Below, one piece after another: positions 30,492-38,678 of a DNA stretch of 64,000 nucleotides. The notes below the pieces were generated by a model that saw only the letters and a program-made list of their open reading frames with translations, did not search any database and had not been told where the DNA came from. Every line of letters begins with the position of its first letter. Positions within the stretch are counted from its first letter, which is position 1. The stretch comes from Eikenella longinqua (lineage in GTDB: Bacteria; Pseudomonadota; Gammaproteobacteria; Burkholderiales; Neisseriaceae): contig NZ_LXSL01000018.1 in NCBI RefSeq assembly GCF_001648355.1, positions 1 through 64,000 on the forward strand, written 5' to 3'. The position numbers and the translations under genes were made by a program.

Positions 30492-32066
30492 CTATTCGAT
30501 TTCGAGGCGTTCCATGCGGTAGCGCATGGAGCGGAAGCTGATGCCGAGCAGTTTGGCGGCCTGGGTGCGGTTGTAGCGGGTTTTTTGCAGGGCTTGCTCG
30601 ATGATCATGCGTTCGACGTCGTCGAGGTAGTCTTGCACTTGGGTGCGGCCGAGCACAAAGCCGGGCAGCTCGCTCGGCTGGCTGTCGTTGGCTGGGTGGG
30701 CGGCGTCGGGCTCGCTGTGGCCGGGGGGGCTGACGGCGGCGATGGCGCTGCCCCAATCGTCTTCGTCTTCTTCCAGCAGGGGGGAGCTGGAGAGCTGGAG
30801 GTCGGCGGCGTCGATGGTGTGGTCGGCGGCAAGGGCAACGGCGCGTTCGAGGATGTTTTCCAGCTCGCGGAAGTTGCCGGGGTAGCTGTATTGCAGGAGG
30901 GCTTGTTTGGCGGGCTGGGTGAGGGTGTAGTCGCCGCCTTGGCGGTGTTTACGCAGAAGCTGGGTGATGAGCTGGGGCAGGTCTTCGCACATTTCGCGCA
31001 GGGGCGGCATGGTGAGGGAGACGACGTTGAGGCGGTAGAACAAGTCTTGGCGGAAGGCGCCTTTGGCCACGAGGCCGGCTAGGTCTTTATGGGTGGCGGA
31101 GATGATGCGCACGTCTACTTTCACTTCTTGCGCGTCGCCAATGCGGCGCACGGCTTTCTCTTGGATGGCGCGCAGGAGCTTCACCTGCATGTGCAGGGGC
31201 AGGTCGGCCACTTCGTCGAGGAAGAGGGTGCCGCCGTGGGCGTGTTGGAAGAAGCCGAGGCGGTCTTGGTCGGCGCCGGTGAAGCTGCCTTTTTTGTAGC
31301 CGAAGAATTCGCTTTCCATCAGGTTTTCGGGGATGGCGCCGCAGTTTACGGCCACGAAGGGGCGGCTGCGCCTGTCGGAAAGCTCGTGGATGCTGCGCGC
31401 GGCCTGCTCTTTACCGGAGCCGGATTCGCCGGCGATATACACGGGCACGGTGGTGCGGGCGAGCTTGCGGATCATCTGCCGCGCTTCTTCGATTTGCGGG
31501 GAGCGGCCGATTAGGCGGGGGATGTCTTCGGGGTTGGCGGCGGGCTGTTTGGCGGGTGCGGCGGGGGCGAGGGGTGCTTCGGCTGCGGCGGGCTCGCTTT
31601 TTTCAGGTAGCCTTTCGGGCTGGGCGGCGGCCACGGGTTCGGCCGGCTCTGCTTTGGCGGCGGTGCCGGCCGGGCGGCTGTCTTCTTCGTTGATTTTGAT
31701 GGCGGATTTCACCAGGGTGCGCAGCTGTGCCAGAGTGATGGGCTTTTGCAGGTAGTCGAAGGCGCCGGTTTTGATGGCCTGCACGGCCTGGTCGGCATTG
31801 CCGAAGGCGGTGATCACGGCCACGGGCACATCCAGCTCTTTTTCGTTGATGTATTCCACCACTTCCAGCCCGGAGCCGTCGGGCATGCGCATATCGGTGA
31901 GCACGAGGGAGAATTTTTTGTTGTCGAGCCACTTTTTGGCGGCATTGACGCCCTCGGCGGTTTCCACCGATAAGCCCATTTTCATCAGGGTCATTTCCAT
32001 CAGGTCGCGGATATCTTGTTCGTCGTCCACAACCAATACCGGTTTTTGCAGGCTTTGTTTACTCAT
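30492..32066 (-). CDS. pilR: Type IV pilus two-component response regulator PilR (NtrC family)
   Basis: The 524-residue product has a receiver domain (phospho-acceptor Asp in LTDMRMPDG near residue 58). An AAA+ sigma54-activator domain follows with GESGSGKEQAA as Walker A, GSFTGA for sigma54 contact and GTLFLDEVADLP as Walker B. The C-terminal helix-turn-helix is NRTQAAKLLGISFRSMRYR. In Pseudomonas PilS-PilR activates pilA transcription with sigma54; the full domain set argues that the protein is functional here. Its start overlaps pilS by 8 bases. A DUS is read as RLPEK in the linker. Confidence 0.93.
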   Translation of the reverse strand: MSKQSLQKPVLVVDDEQDIRDLMEMTLMKMGLSVETAEGVNAAKKWLDNKKFSLVLTDMRMPDGSGLEVVEYINEKELDVPVAVITAFGNADQAVQAIKTGAFDYLQKPITLAQLRTLVKSAIKINEEDSRPAGTAAKAEPAEPVAAAQPERLPEKSEPAAAEAPLAPAAPAKQPAANPEDIPRLIGRSPQIEEARQMIRKLARTTVPVYIAGESGSGKEQAARSIHELSDRRSRPFVAVNCGAIPENLMESEFFGYKKGSFTGADQDRLGFFQHAHGGTLFLDEVADLPLHMQVKLLRAIQEKAVRRIGDAQEVKVDVRIISATHKDLAGLVAKGAFRQDLFYRLNVVSLTMPPLREMCEDLPQLITQLLRKHRQGGDYTLTQPAKQALLQYSYPGNFRELENILERAVALAADHTIDAADLQLSSSPLLEEDEDDWGSAIAAVSPPGHSEPDAAHPANDSQPSELPGFVLGRTQVQDYLDDVERMIIEQALQKTRYNRTQAAKLLGISFRSMRYRMERLEIE

Positions 32067-33663
32067 TGAGGTCTTTCGGCATGGTTAGTTCGAATCCCTT
32101 GATTTCGGGATGGTAGGAGAGCTGGCCGGAGTTGGCGTGGGCCAGCTCGCGTGCCACATACAGGCCCAGCCCGGTGCCTTCGGCGCGGGTGGTGAAAAAC
32201 GGCTCGAACAGGCGCGGCTGGTTTTCCGGCGATACGCCGGGCCCGTCGTCCATCACGGTGAGCGATACGGCGATGCCGTCGTCGGTGGGCTTCACCATCA
32301 CGGTGATGGAGTCGCGGCCTTGGCTGCCGTGTTGCCAGGCGTTGTTGATGAGGTTCCACAGAATCTGCTGCAGGTGCATCTTGTCGAAATACACTTTCAG
32401 CGGGCCGCCCTGCATATAGAGGTGAACTGCGTTTCTGGCTTCGGGGCGGGTGAGCAGGAATTCCTGCTTGAAATCGAGCCAGAATTTCATCAGGTTGATG
32501 CTTTGGCCGTTGAGGCGGTCGCTCTTGTTTAGGCTGCTCACTTCTTCCAGCATTTTGTCGATGCGCTGGATGTTGTTGTCGATGATGCCGCGCAGTTTGG
32601 CGGTCATCGGGTCTTCGTCTTCTTCTGCTAGGAGGTCATTGGATTGGCGGATGGCGGAGAGCGGGTTGCGGATTTCGTGCGCTAGGTTGGCGGTGAGCTG
32701 GCCGAGCGCGGCAAGCTTGGTGGCCATGGCTTCCACGGCCACTTCCTGATCGGAGCGGATAAACAGCATCAGCAGCGATTCGTCGCTGCGCACCAGCGGG
32801 CGGGCGCGCACCTGCACGCCTTGCCCGCCCAGCTCGGCATGGGTGATGAAGTTGCGGGTGGGCGCGCGCTGCCAGCGTTTCACCAGCAGGGCAAATATTT
32901 CTTCGTAGCGGTCTACCTGCACATAGGGGAAATAGTGGCCGGCCTGGCGGTTCATCAGCCAAATACGGCTGCTGGCGTCCACCACCACCACAGCTTCAGA
33001 CACATGGTTCAGCACCAATTCGTTTAAGCCTTTGAGGCGGTCGAAGGCACGGCGGTGTTTGCTCAGGGTGGAGGAGGCGCGGTTGAGGAAGGAGGCGTAA
33101 AACGAGGTGAGCAGCGCCACCAGATAGCCTGCTGCGGAGAGCACCAGCGTGTGGATAATCGCATTACTGCCGCCCTGGGTGTTGGCTTCCAGCGGCCAAT
33201 AGCGCAGCCAAGTGCCGATAATCAGCAGCAGGGCCACGTAGGAGGCATACAGCAGCGGATAGCGACCGTGGCTGAGCAGGCAGGATACGCCGATAAAGGG
33301 CAGGATCAGGATGCCGAAGCCGGAGGAAATGCCGCCGGCTAGGTGCATCAGCAGCACCATCATGGTGATGTCGGCCACCGCGCTGATGTTGGGCAGGTTG
33401 TTGTCTTGCCGCTGCCAGTTGGGGAAGGCCATGCTGAATACGATGAGGCCGCCGTAGGCCGCTGCCCAAATATAGAAGCGGCTGCTGAAGATGGGCATCG
33501 CCGCCAGCCGCGCCATGCCCACATTGCTGCCGTAGGCGTTTACCAGCACGTGGAAAGTAAGCAGTGAGAGCAGTAGGCTCACGCGGGCGATGTTCATCAG
33601 CCAGGGCAGGCGGTCGAACTGGCTGTCTATTTCCTGATCGGGGCGCAGAAAAGCGGGCATCAC
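32059..33663 (-). CDS. pilS: Sensor histidine kinase PilS
   Basis: The 534-residue product has six transmembrane helices in the first 190 residues, a PAS-like stretch with VVVVDASSRIWLMNRQAG, and a histidine kinase core. The H-box is HEIRNPLSAIRQS, the N-box NLINNAWQHG, the G1 VMDDGPGVS and the G2 GTGLGLYVA. The layout matches Pseudomonas PilS. In Neisseria gonorrhoeae the equivalent pilA/pilB-era genes are partly decayed, whereas this one is intact. The start overlaps the parC stop by 4 bases (ATGA) and the gene overlaps pilR. Confidence 0.92.
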   Translation of the reverse strand: MMPAFLRPDQEIDSQFDRLPWLMNIARVSLLLSLLTFHVLVNAYGSNVGMARLAAMPIFSSRFYIWAAAYGGLIVFSMAFPNWQRQDNNLPNISAVADITMMVLLMHLAGGISSGFGILILPFIGVSCLLSHGRYPLLYASYVALLLIIGTWLRYWPLEANTQGGSNAIIHTLVLSAAGYLVALLTSFYASFLNRASSTLSKHRRAFDRLKGLNELVLNHVSEAVVVVDASSRIWLMNRQAGHYFPYVQVDRYEEIFALLVKRWQRAPTRNFITHAELGGQGVQVRARPLVRSDESLLMLFIRSDQEVAVEAMATKLAALGQLTANLAHEIRNPLSAIRQSNDLLAEEDEDPMTAKLRGIIDNNIQRIDKMLEEVSSLNKSDRLNGQSINLMKFWLDFKQEFLLTRPEARNAVHLYMQGGPLKVYFDKMHLQQILWNLINNAWQHGSQGRDSITVMVKPTDDGIAVSLTVMDDGPGVSPENQPRLFEPFFTTRAEGTGLGLYVARELAHANSGQLSYHPEIKGFELTMPKDLNE

Positions 33664-35966
33664 GAAGCCTCCTGTGTGGCAGAGAGTGCGGTGAGGCTAC
33701 CTGAAACTTCCAGCAGCCGGCCTTTGTGCCCGCGTTTGCCTTCAATATCTTGCACGCGCAGCCGTTCGCGGTGCGCCGCGCCGCGCCTGCCCTTGCTTTC
33801 TGCCCAGAAATCCGGCGTGGACACCAAAGCTGCCAGTTGCAGCTTGTCGCCGCCGCGCAGCGACATCAGTTGCAGGCCGCGCCCCTTGGCCATCACTTTC
33901 AATTCGCCTATCGGGAAGGCGAGCAGGTATTTGCCCTCGCTGGCCAGCACCAAGCGGCAATCCGGGTTGATGAGCGAAGATTGGCGCACCGGCAACGGTG
34001 GCAGCATGGTTTCGCCGCTTTCCAGCTTCACCACTTCCTTGCCCGCTTTCACGCGCCCCACCAAATCGCCCAGCTTGGCGATGAAGCCGTAGCCACCGCT
34101 GCCGGCGAGTAGGTAGTGGTCTTGCGGCTGGCCGGCCAGCATGGCGAGCACGGCGGCACCGGGCTGTAATTCAATCAGCGAGGCCAGCGGCACGCCGTCG
34201 CCGCGACCGCCGGGGATTTCGGCCGGGTCGATGGTATAGCTGCGGCCGAGCGTGTCGAACACCACCACGGGGTCGACGGTGCGCGTTTCCAGCGTTTGCT
34301 GCAAGGCGTCGCCCTCTTTGAAGGTGGTGGCCGACAAATCCAGCCCGTGCCCGGAGCGGCTGCGTATCCAGCCCTGCTGCGAGAGGATGAGCGTTACCGG
34401 CTCATCGGCGGTGGTGTGGGTGAGCGCGGCGCGTTCGGCTTCGGCCACCAGCGTGCGGCGCGGGTCGCCAAACTGTTTGGCGTCGGCCTGCATTTCTTTG
34501 ATGACGAGCTTTTTCTTGGCGCCTTCGTCGGCCAGCAGGTTTTTCAGGTAGCCTTCTTCTTCGCGCAGGTCGGCCAGCTCTTGCTCCAGCTTGAATCCTT
34601 CCAGGCGGGCGAGCTGGCGTAGGCGGATTTCCAAAATGTCTTCGGCTTGGATTTCGGAAAGGCCGAAGGCGGCCATCAGCTCGGGCTTGGGCTCGTCGGC
34701 TTCGCGGATCACGCGGATGACTTCGTCGATGTGCAGGAAGGCGGTCATGCGGCCGTCGAGGATGTGGATGCGTTTGAGCACCTGTTCGAGGCGGTACGCC
34801 AGGCGGCGGGTGACGGTGGACACGCGGTAATCGAGCCATTCTTGCAGGATGGTTTTGAGGTTTTTCTGCGCGGGGCGGTTGTCCAGCCCGATCATCACCA
34901 GGTTCACCGGCACGTTGCCTTCCAAGCCGGTTTGTGCCATCAGGGTGTTGATGAAGTCGGCGGGGTCGGTGCGGCTGGATTTGGGCTCGAACACGAGGCG
35001 CACGGGGTGTTCGCCGTCGCTTTCGTCGCGCACTTTGTCGATGAGGTCGAGCATCAGCTTTTTGGTGTTGAGCTGGTCTTGGTTGAGCTGTTTTTTGCCG
35101 GCTTTGGGCTTGGGGTTGGTTTGCTCTTCGATTTCGGCGAGGATTTTCTGCGCGCTGGTGTTGGGCGGCAGCTCGGTGATGATGAGGCGCCATTGGCCGC
35201 GGGCGAGCTTGTCGATTTCATAACGGGCACGCACGCGGATGCTGCCTTTGCCGGTGTCGTAGAGCTGGTGCAGGTCTTTGGCGGGGGTGATGATATGGCC
35301 GCCGCCGGCGAAATCGGGGGCGGGGATGTGTTCCATCAGCTCGGCGGTGGTGAGCGCGGGCTTTTTGAGCAGGGCCACGGCGGCGGTGGTGACTTCGCCC
35401 AGATTGTGCGGCGGGATTTCGGTGGCCATACCCACGGCGATGCCGGAGGCGCCGTTGAGCAGCACCATGGGCAGGCGGGCGGGCAGGGAGACGGGCTCTT
35501 CAAACGCACCGTCGTAGTTGGGCACGAAATCCACCGTGCCTTGGTGCAGCTCGGAAAGCAGCAGCTCGGCGATGGGGGTGAGGCGGGCTTCGGTGTAGCG
35601 CATGGCGGCGGCGCTGTCGCCGTCGCGCGAGCCGAAGTTGCCGATGCCGTCGATTAAAGGATAGCGCAGGGTAAAGTCTTGCGCCATGCGCACCATGGCG
35701 TCATAGGCGGAGGCGTCGCCGTGGGGGTGGTATTTGCCGAGGATTTCGCCCACCACGCGTGCGGATTTCACGGGCTTGGAGTTGGCGGCCAGCCCCATTT
35801 CTTTCATGGCATACAGGATGCGCCGCTGCACGGGCTTTTGGCCGTCGCCCACGTCGGGCAGGGCGCGCCCTTTCACCACGCTCATGGCGTATTCGAGGTA
35901 GGCGCGTTCGGCGTAGGGGGCGAGCAGCAGGGTATCGTTGCCGGCGTGGGGGGTGTTTTCTGGCAT
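33660..35966 (-). CDS. parC: DNA topoisomerase IV subunit A
   Basis: The 768-residue product opens with the winged-helix and tower domains: the catalytic Tyr lies in AAMRYTEARLTPI near residue 123, and a C-terminal beta-pinwheel with repeated GRGLQLMSL-type blades follows. ParC decatenates daughter chromosomes together with ParE. At the quinolone site the sequence reads HPHGDASAYDA: Ala85 and Asp89 stand where E. coli has Ser80 and Glu84. DUS words are read as GYLKN (34540 region) and VSGSL (33694 region). It heads an overlapping operon with pilS and pilR, which is unusual for a topoisomerase. Confidence 0.95.
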   Translation of the reverse strand: MPENTPHAGNDTLLLAPYAERAYLEYAMSVVKGRALPDVGDGQKPVQRRILYAMKEMGLAANSKPVKSARVVGEILGKYHPHGDASAYDAMVRMAQDFTLRYPLIDGIGNFGSRDGDSAAAMRYTEARLTPIAELLLSELHQGTVDFVPNYDGAFEEPVSLPARLPMVLLNGASGIAVGMATEIPPHNLGEVTTAAVALLKKPALTTAELMEHIPAPDFAGGGHIITPAKDLHQLYDTGKGSIRVRARYEIDKLARGQWRLIITELPPNTSAQKILAEIEEQTNPKPKAGKKQLNQDQLNTKKLMLDLIDKVRDESDGEHPVRLVFEPKSSRTDPADFINTLMAQTGLEGNVPVNLVMIGLDNRPAQKNLKTILQEWLDYRVSTVTRRLAYRLEQVLKRIHILDGRMTAFLHIDEVIRVIREADEPKPELMAAFGLSEIQAEDILEIRLRQLARLEGFKLEQELADLREEEGYLKNLLADEGAKKKLVIKEMQADAKQFGDPRRTLVAEAERAALTHTTADEPVTLILSQQGWIRSRSGHGLDLSATTFKEGDALQQTLETRTVDPVVVFDTLGRSYTIDPAEIPGGRGDGVPLASLIELQPGAAVLAMLAGQPQDHYLLAGSGGYGFIAKLGDLVGRVKAGKEVVKLESGETMLPPLPVRQSSLINPDCRLVLASEGKYLLAFPIGELKVMAKGRGLQLMSLRGGDKLQLAALVSTPDFWAESKGRRGAAHRERLRVQDIEGKRGHKGRLLEVSGSLTALSATQEAS

Positions 35967-36019
35967 GGTGTGGCGGGTGTTTGGGTTGTGAAACGGCGTA
36001 ATTGTAAAGCAAGCAAGGG

Positions 36020-36060
36020 TTTTCAGGTAGCCTTGGCTGTGCGCAAGGGCTACCTGAAAA
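36020..36060. terminator. Inverted DUS pair upstream of parC
   Basis: TTTTCAGGTAGCCT (36020-36033) faces GGGCTACCTGAAAA (36047-36060). Confidence 0.35.
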
Positions 36061-36340
36061 CTGGGGATTCAACGCGGCGGGCCGAGCTTGGGGCGCGGCA
36101 AAAACGGGCGCACGGCTTGGGTTAAGTTTTGTTGCGGGGAAAGGAAGGCGGCGGCGGAGGGTTTATAATCGCGCGCCTTCGGGCGGCCTGCCGCCAGGCA
36201 AAAAGGCTACCTGAAAACGATGCCTTGCGGAGCAAGGCTGAGTTTCTGCGAAGCTAAAGCGTAAGCTTCAGCGCAGCTAAAACGGGAAACCGGCAAGCTT
36301 CAAGCCGGCATGCAAACGTTGAACACACAAGGATAACACC
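36061..36340. other. Gap ahead of the SemiSWEET gene with DUS and the GCTTCGCAGAAA repeat
   Basis: No gene is seen. TATAAT occurs at 36164-36169 without a good -35. A single DUS lies at 36204-36217. It is followed by GAGTTTCTGCGAAGCTAAAGC, a copy of the chromosomal repeat, and by a short inverted repeat (GCCGGC...GCCGGC region near 36291-36310). Confidence 0.5.
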
Positions 36341-36598
36341 ATGAACGAAAAACAAATCCGCATTCTGGCCGTGGTGGCCACCGTGATGGCCGTGGGCATG
36401 TATGTGGCCTACATCCCGCAAATTGCCAACAACCTGGCCGGCCACAAAGGCAGCCCGATCCAGCCCCTGGTGGCCGCCCTCAACTGCACGCTGTGGGTTA
36501 TCTACGGCTTATTCAAAAAACCGCGCGACATTCCCATCGCGCTGGCCAACGCGCCCGGCATCGTGTTCGGGCTGGTGGCCTTTGTCACCGCGTTATAG
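36341..36598 (+). CDS. SemiSWEET-type transporter
   Basis: The 85-residue product has three transmembrane helices and the SemiSWEET signature: the PQ-type motif in YIPQIANNL, CTLWVIYG in helix 2, and N/A-rich LANAPGIVFG in helix 3. Such half-transporters dimerise and equilibrate sugars across the membrane. AAGGATAACACC precedes the start. The stop codon TAG belongs to a Correia-like element that begins at 36594; before the insertion the frame would have run three codons further into a DUS. The gene stands alone. Confidence 0.88.
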   Translation: MNEKQIRILAVVATVMAVGMYVAYIPQIANNLAGHKGSPIQPLVAALNCTLWVIYGLFKKPRDIPIALANAPGIVFGLVAFVTAL

Positions 36599-36689
36599 CG
36601 AACCAACACAACTTTCGCTATGGCGTTAGCCTGCCTTGCCGTATTCCTAATGCTGTCTTATATCGAAAGCCAATGTGATTCGCCATATA
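36594..36689. mobile_element. Correia-like repeat element (mini-transposon), copy 1
   Basis: A 96-base unit starts with TATAGCGAACCAA and ends with TGATTCGCCATATA, the inverse of the start with one change. The centre contains GCCTTGCCGTATTCC and GCTGTCTTATATCGAAAGCC, shared with copy 2 at 38513-38619. Ends in TATA and the core word GCCTTGCCGTA are as in the neisserial Correia element. It overlaps the SemiSWEET stop codon. Next to it lies a DUS pair at 36692-36731. Confidence 0.75.
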
Positions 36690-36691
36690 AA

Positions 36692-36731
36692 TTTCAGGTA
36701 GCCCATGCCCGCACGGTAGGCTACCTGAAAA
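36692..36731. terminator. Inverted DUS pair between SemiSWEET and ogt
   Basis: TTTCAGGTAGCC (36692-36703) faces AGGCTACCTGAAAA (36718-36731). Confidence 0.45.
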
Positions 36732-36748
36732 ATTGAACGGAACCAAAC

Positions 36749-37276
36749 ATGATCGTATTGCACACCTTCCCCACGCCCCTGGGCAATATGCTCGCCGGTG
36801 CCAGCGAACACGGCCTCTGCCTGCTCGAATTTGCCGGCAGCCGCCGCATCGAAGGCGAGCTGCACGACTTGCAACGCCTGCTCGGCAGCCAAAGCAAAAT
36901 CGGCGAAAATGCCCACACCCGCCTTGCCGCCGCCCAAATCGGCGAATACTTCCGACGCGAGCGGCAAAGCTTCAGCGTGCCGCTACACACGCCCGGCAGC
37001 CCATTTCAGCGGCAGGTGTGGGCTGCGCTGCAAAGCATTCCCTACGGCGAGACCACCCACTATCAGGCGCTGGCGGAATCCTTGGGCAAGCCCGCCGCCG
37101 TGCGCGCCGTGGCCGCCGCCAACGGCGCCAACCGCGTATCCATCCTCATCCCCTGCCACCGCGTGATCGGCAAAGACGGCAGCCTCACCGGCTACGGCGG
37201 CGGCCTGCACCGCAAACAATGGCTGCTCGACCACGAACACGGGCGGCATCAGGCGCAGCCCGATTTGCTCGGCTGA
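36749..37276 (+). CDS. ogt: Methylated-DNA--protein-cysteine methyltransferase
   Basis: The 175-residue product removes methyl groups from O6-methylguanine by transfer to its own Cys. It contains FQRQVWAALQSIPYGETTHY, the helix-turn-helix region, the conserved VAAANGANR, and the active site ILIPCHRVIG (Cys near residue 135), followed by GYGGGLHRKQWLL. It is the canonical form; a second, more diverged relative lies at 57793-58257. Confidence 0.94.
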   Translation: MIVLHTFPTPLGNMLAGASEHGLCLLEFAGSRRIEGELHDLQRLLGSQSKIGENAHTRLAAAQIGEYFRRERQSFSVPLHTPGSPFQRQVWAALQSIPYGETTHYQALAESLGKPAAVRAVAAANGANRVSILIPCHRVIGKDGSLTGYGGGLHRKQWLLDHEHGRHQAQPDLLG

Positions 37277-37336
37277 TGCCGTGCGCCCGCTGCACGGAAA
37301 CTTTGCCGCGCCGTATTTGAATGCGTTGAAGCCGCG

Positions 37337-37376
37337 TTTTCAGGTAGCCTCCCCGCCCGCCAGAGGCTACCTGAAA
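37337..37376 (+). terminator. Inverted DUS pair behind ogt
   Basis: TTTTCAGGTAGCCT (37337-37350) faces AGGCTACCTGAAA (37364-37376), with a 13-base loop. Confidence 0.55.
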
Positions 37377-37434
37377 TTTCGTTTTCCCCTGTTTTCGCGT
37401 ATCATCCGCCACCCCGTCCCACCACACATCCGCC

Positions 37435-38436
37435 ATGAATTTTACCCACCAGCACACCGCCCACTGCGAAAGCGGCGTCGTTTCCACCCTGCTCAAACAC
37501 CACGGCTACGACCTCAACGAAGCCATGGTGTTCGGCTTGGCGCACGCGCTCACCTTCGTTTACCTACCCGTCGTCAAGCTCAACGGCATGCCGCTGATTT
37601 CCTACCGTGCCGCCCCGCGCAGCATCATCAAAAACGTGTGCCGCGCCTTGGGCATCCGTTTGAAACTGCAAAAATTTGCCCGCCCCGAGCAGGGCGCCGC
37701 CGCGCTGGATGCCGAGCTGGCGCAAGGCCGGCCGGTGGGCTTGCAGACTTCCGTGTATTGGCTGCCGTATTTCCCGCCCGAAATGCGCTTTCACTTCAAC
37801 GCGCACAACCTCCTGGTTTATGGCCGCGAGGGCGGCGATTATCTGATTAGCGACCCGGTGTTCGAATGCCCGCAGCGCTGCCCCGCCGCCGATTTGCAGC
37901 GTGCCCGTTTCGCCAAAGGCACGCTTGCCGGCAAAGGCCTGATGTATACCGTGGATGCGCAAAGGCTACCTGAAAAACAGCAGCTGGCCGCGCGTTTGCC
38001 CAGCCTGTTGCGCGATGCCGTCCGCCGCAACGCCAAACACATGCTCGCGCCCGTATTTTTTGTGGGCGTGCGCGGCATGCGTACCGTGGCCAAGAAAATC
38101 GAACGCCTGCCGCAGGCGGATGCCAAATACCAAAAACTGTGGCTCGGCCACCTGGTGCGCATGCAGGAAGAAATCGGCACCGGCGGCGCCGGCTTCCGCT
38201 ACCTCTACGCCTACTTCCTCGAGCAGGCCGCCGATATTTGCGCGCGCCCCGATTGGCAGGCCGCCTCGCAGGAAATGACCGACATCGGCGATCAATGGCG
38301 CCAGCTCGCCAGCTTGTGCGTGAAGCAGTGCAAACGTCCGGGTGAACAGGGCTGCGCGCAAATTGCCACTTTCCTGCGGGAGATTGCGGATAGGGAAGAA
38401 CGGCTGTGGCGCGGGCTGTTGCGTGGCGCAAAATAG
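37435..38436 (+). CDS. BtrH N-terminal domain protein, putative acyltransferase
   Basis: The 333-residue product matches the BtrH N-terminal family (residues about 8-140: HCESGVVSTLLKHHGYDLNEAMVFGLAHALTFVYLP, written here in parts as HCESG at 10-14 and MVFGLAHALTF). A DUF4872-like C-terminal helical part follows. BtrH of butirosin synthesis moves an acyl group from an acyl carrier protein to an aminoglycoside amine; the early Cys11 is the expected acyl-holding residue. A stand-alone ACP and a ketoacyl synthase lie 4-6 kb downstream with an ABC exporter. It probably belongs with them, although a dehydrogenase on the other strand lies between. A DUS is read as RLPEK near residue 177. Confidence 0.8.
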   Translation: MNFTHQHTAHCESGVVSTLLKHHGYDLNEAMVFGLAHALTFVYLPVVKLNGMPLISYRAAPRSIIKNVCRALGIRLKLQKFARPEQGAAALDAELAQGRPVGLQTSVYWLPYFPPEMRFHFNAHNLLVYGREGGDYLISDPVFECPQRCPAADLQRARFAKGTLAGKGLMYTVDAQRLPEKQQLAARLPSLLRDAVRRNAKHMLAPVFFVGVRGMRTVAKKIERLPQADAKYQKLWLGHLVRMQEEIGTGGAGFRYLYAYFLEQAADICARPDWQAASQEMTDIGDQWRQLASLCVKQCKRPGEQGCAQIATFLREIADREERLWRGLLRGAK

Positions 38437-38678
38437 CAGCTGCGCGGATGGCAAGAGGCTACCTGAAAATATTCTTGCCCAATATGGCAGGCATGGCCGG
38501 CAGGTTTTCAGGTATAGCGAACCAACTTAACTTTCGCTACAGTGTTAGCTCGCCTTGCCGTACTCCTGTACTGTCTGCGGCTCGCTGCCTCGTATCGAAA
38601 GCCAATTTGATTCGCTATAGCCAGCAAAAACCGCCCGCACGGTTTCCCATGCAGGCGGTAGCGGCTTGAAACAAGCGA
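38437..38678. other. Gap with a DUS pair split by a Correia-like element
   Basis: No gene is seen. A DUS at 38456-38469 faces a second DUS whose two halves (ending 38512 and resuming at 38620) are separated by the mobile element. Beyond it, CCGCCC...GGGCGG-like DNA near 38631-38660 may be the dehydrogenase terminator. Confidence 0.6.
38513..38619. mobile_element. Correia-like repeat element, copy 2, inserted in a DUS
   Basis: A 107-base unit has inverted ends TATAGCGAACCAA and TTTGATTCGCTATA. The core is CGCCTTGCCGTACTCC followed by TGTACTGTCTGCGGCTCGC, which is the Correia core of Neisseria read in reverse. Taking it out and keeping one TA joins TTTTCAGG, TA and GCC into a normal DUS. The element therefore inserted at a TA within a DUS and duplicated it. 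Confidence 0.85.
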
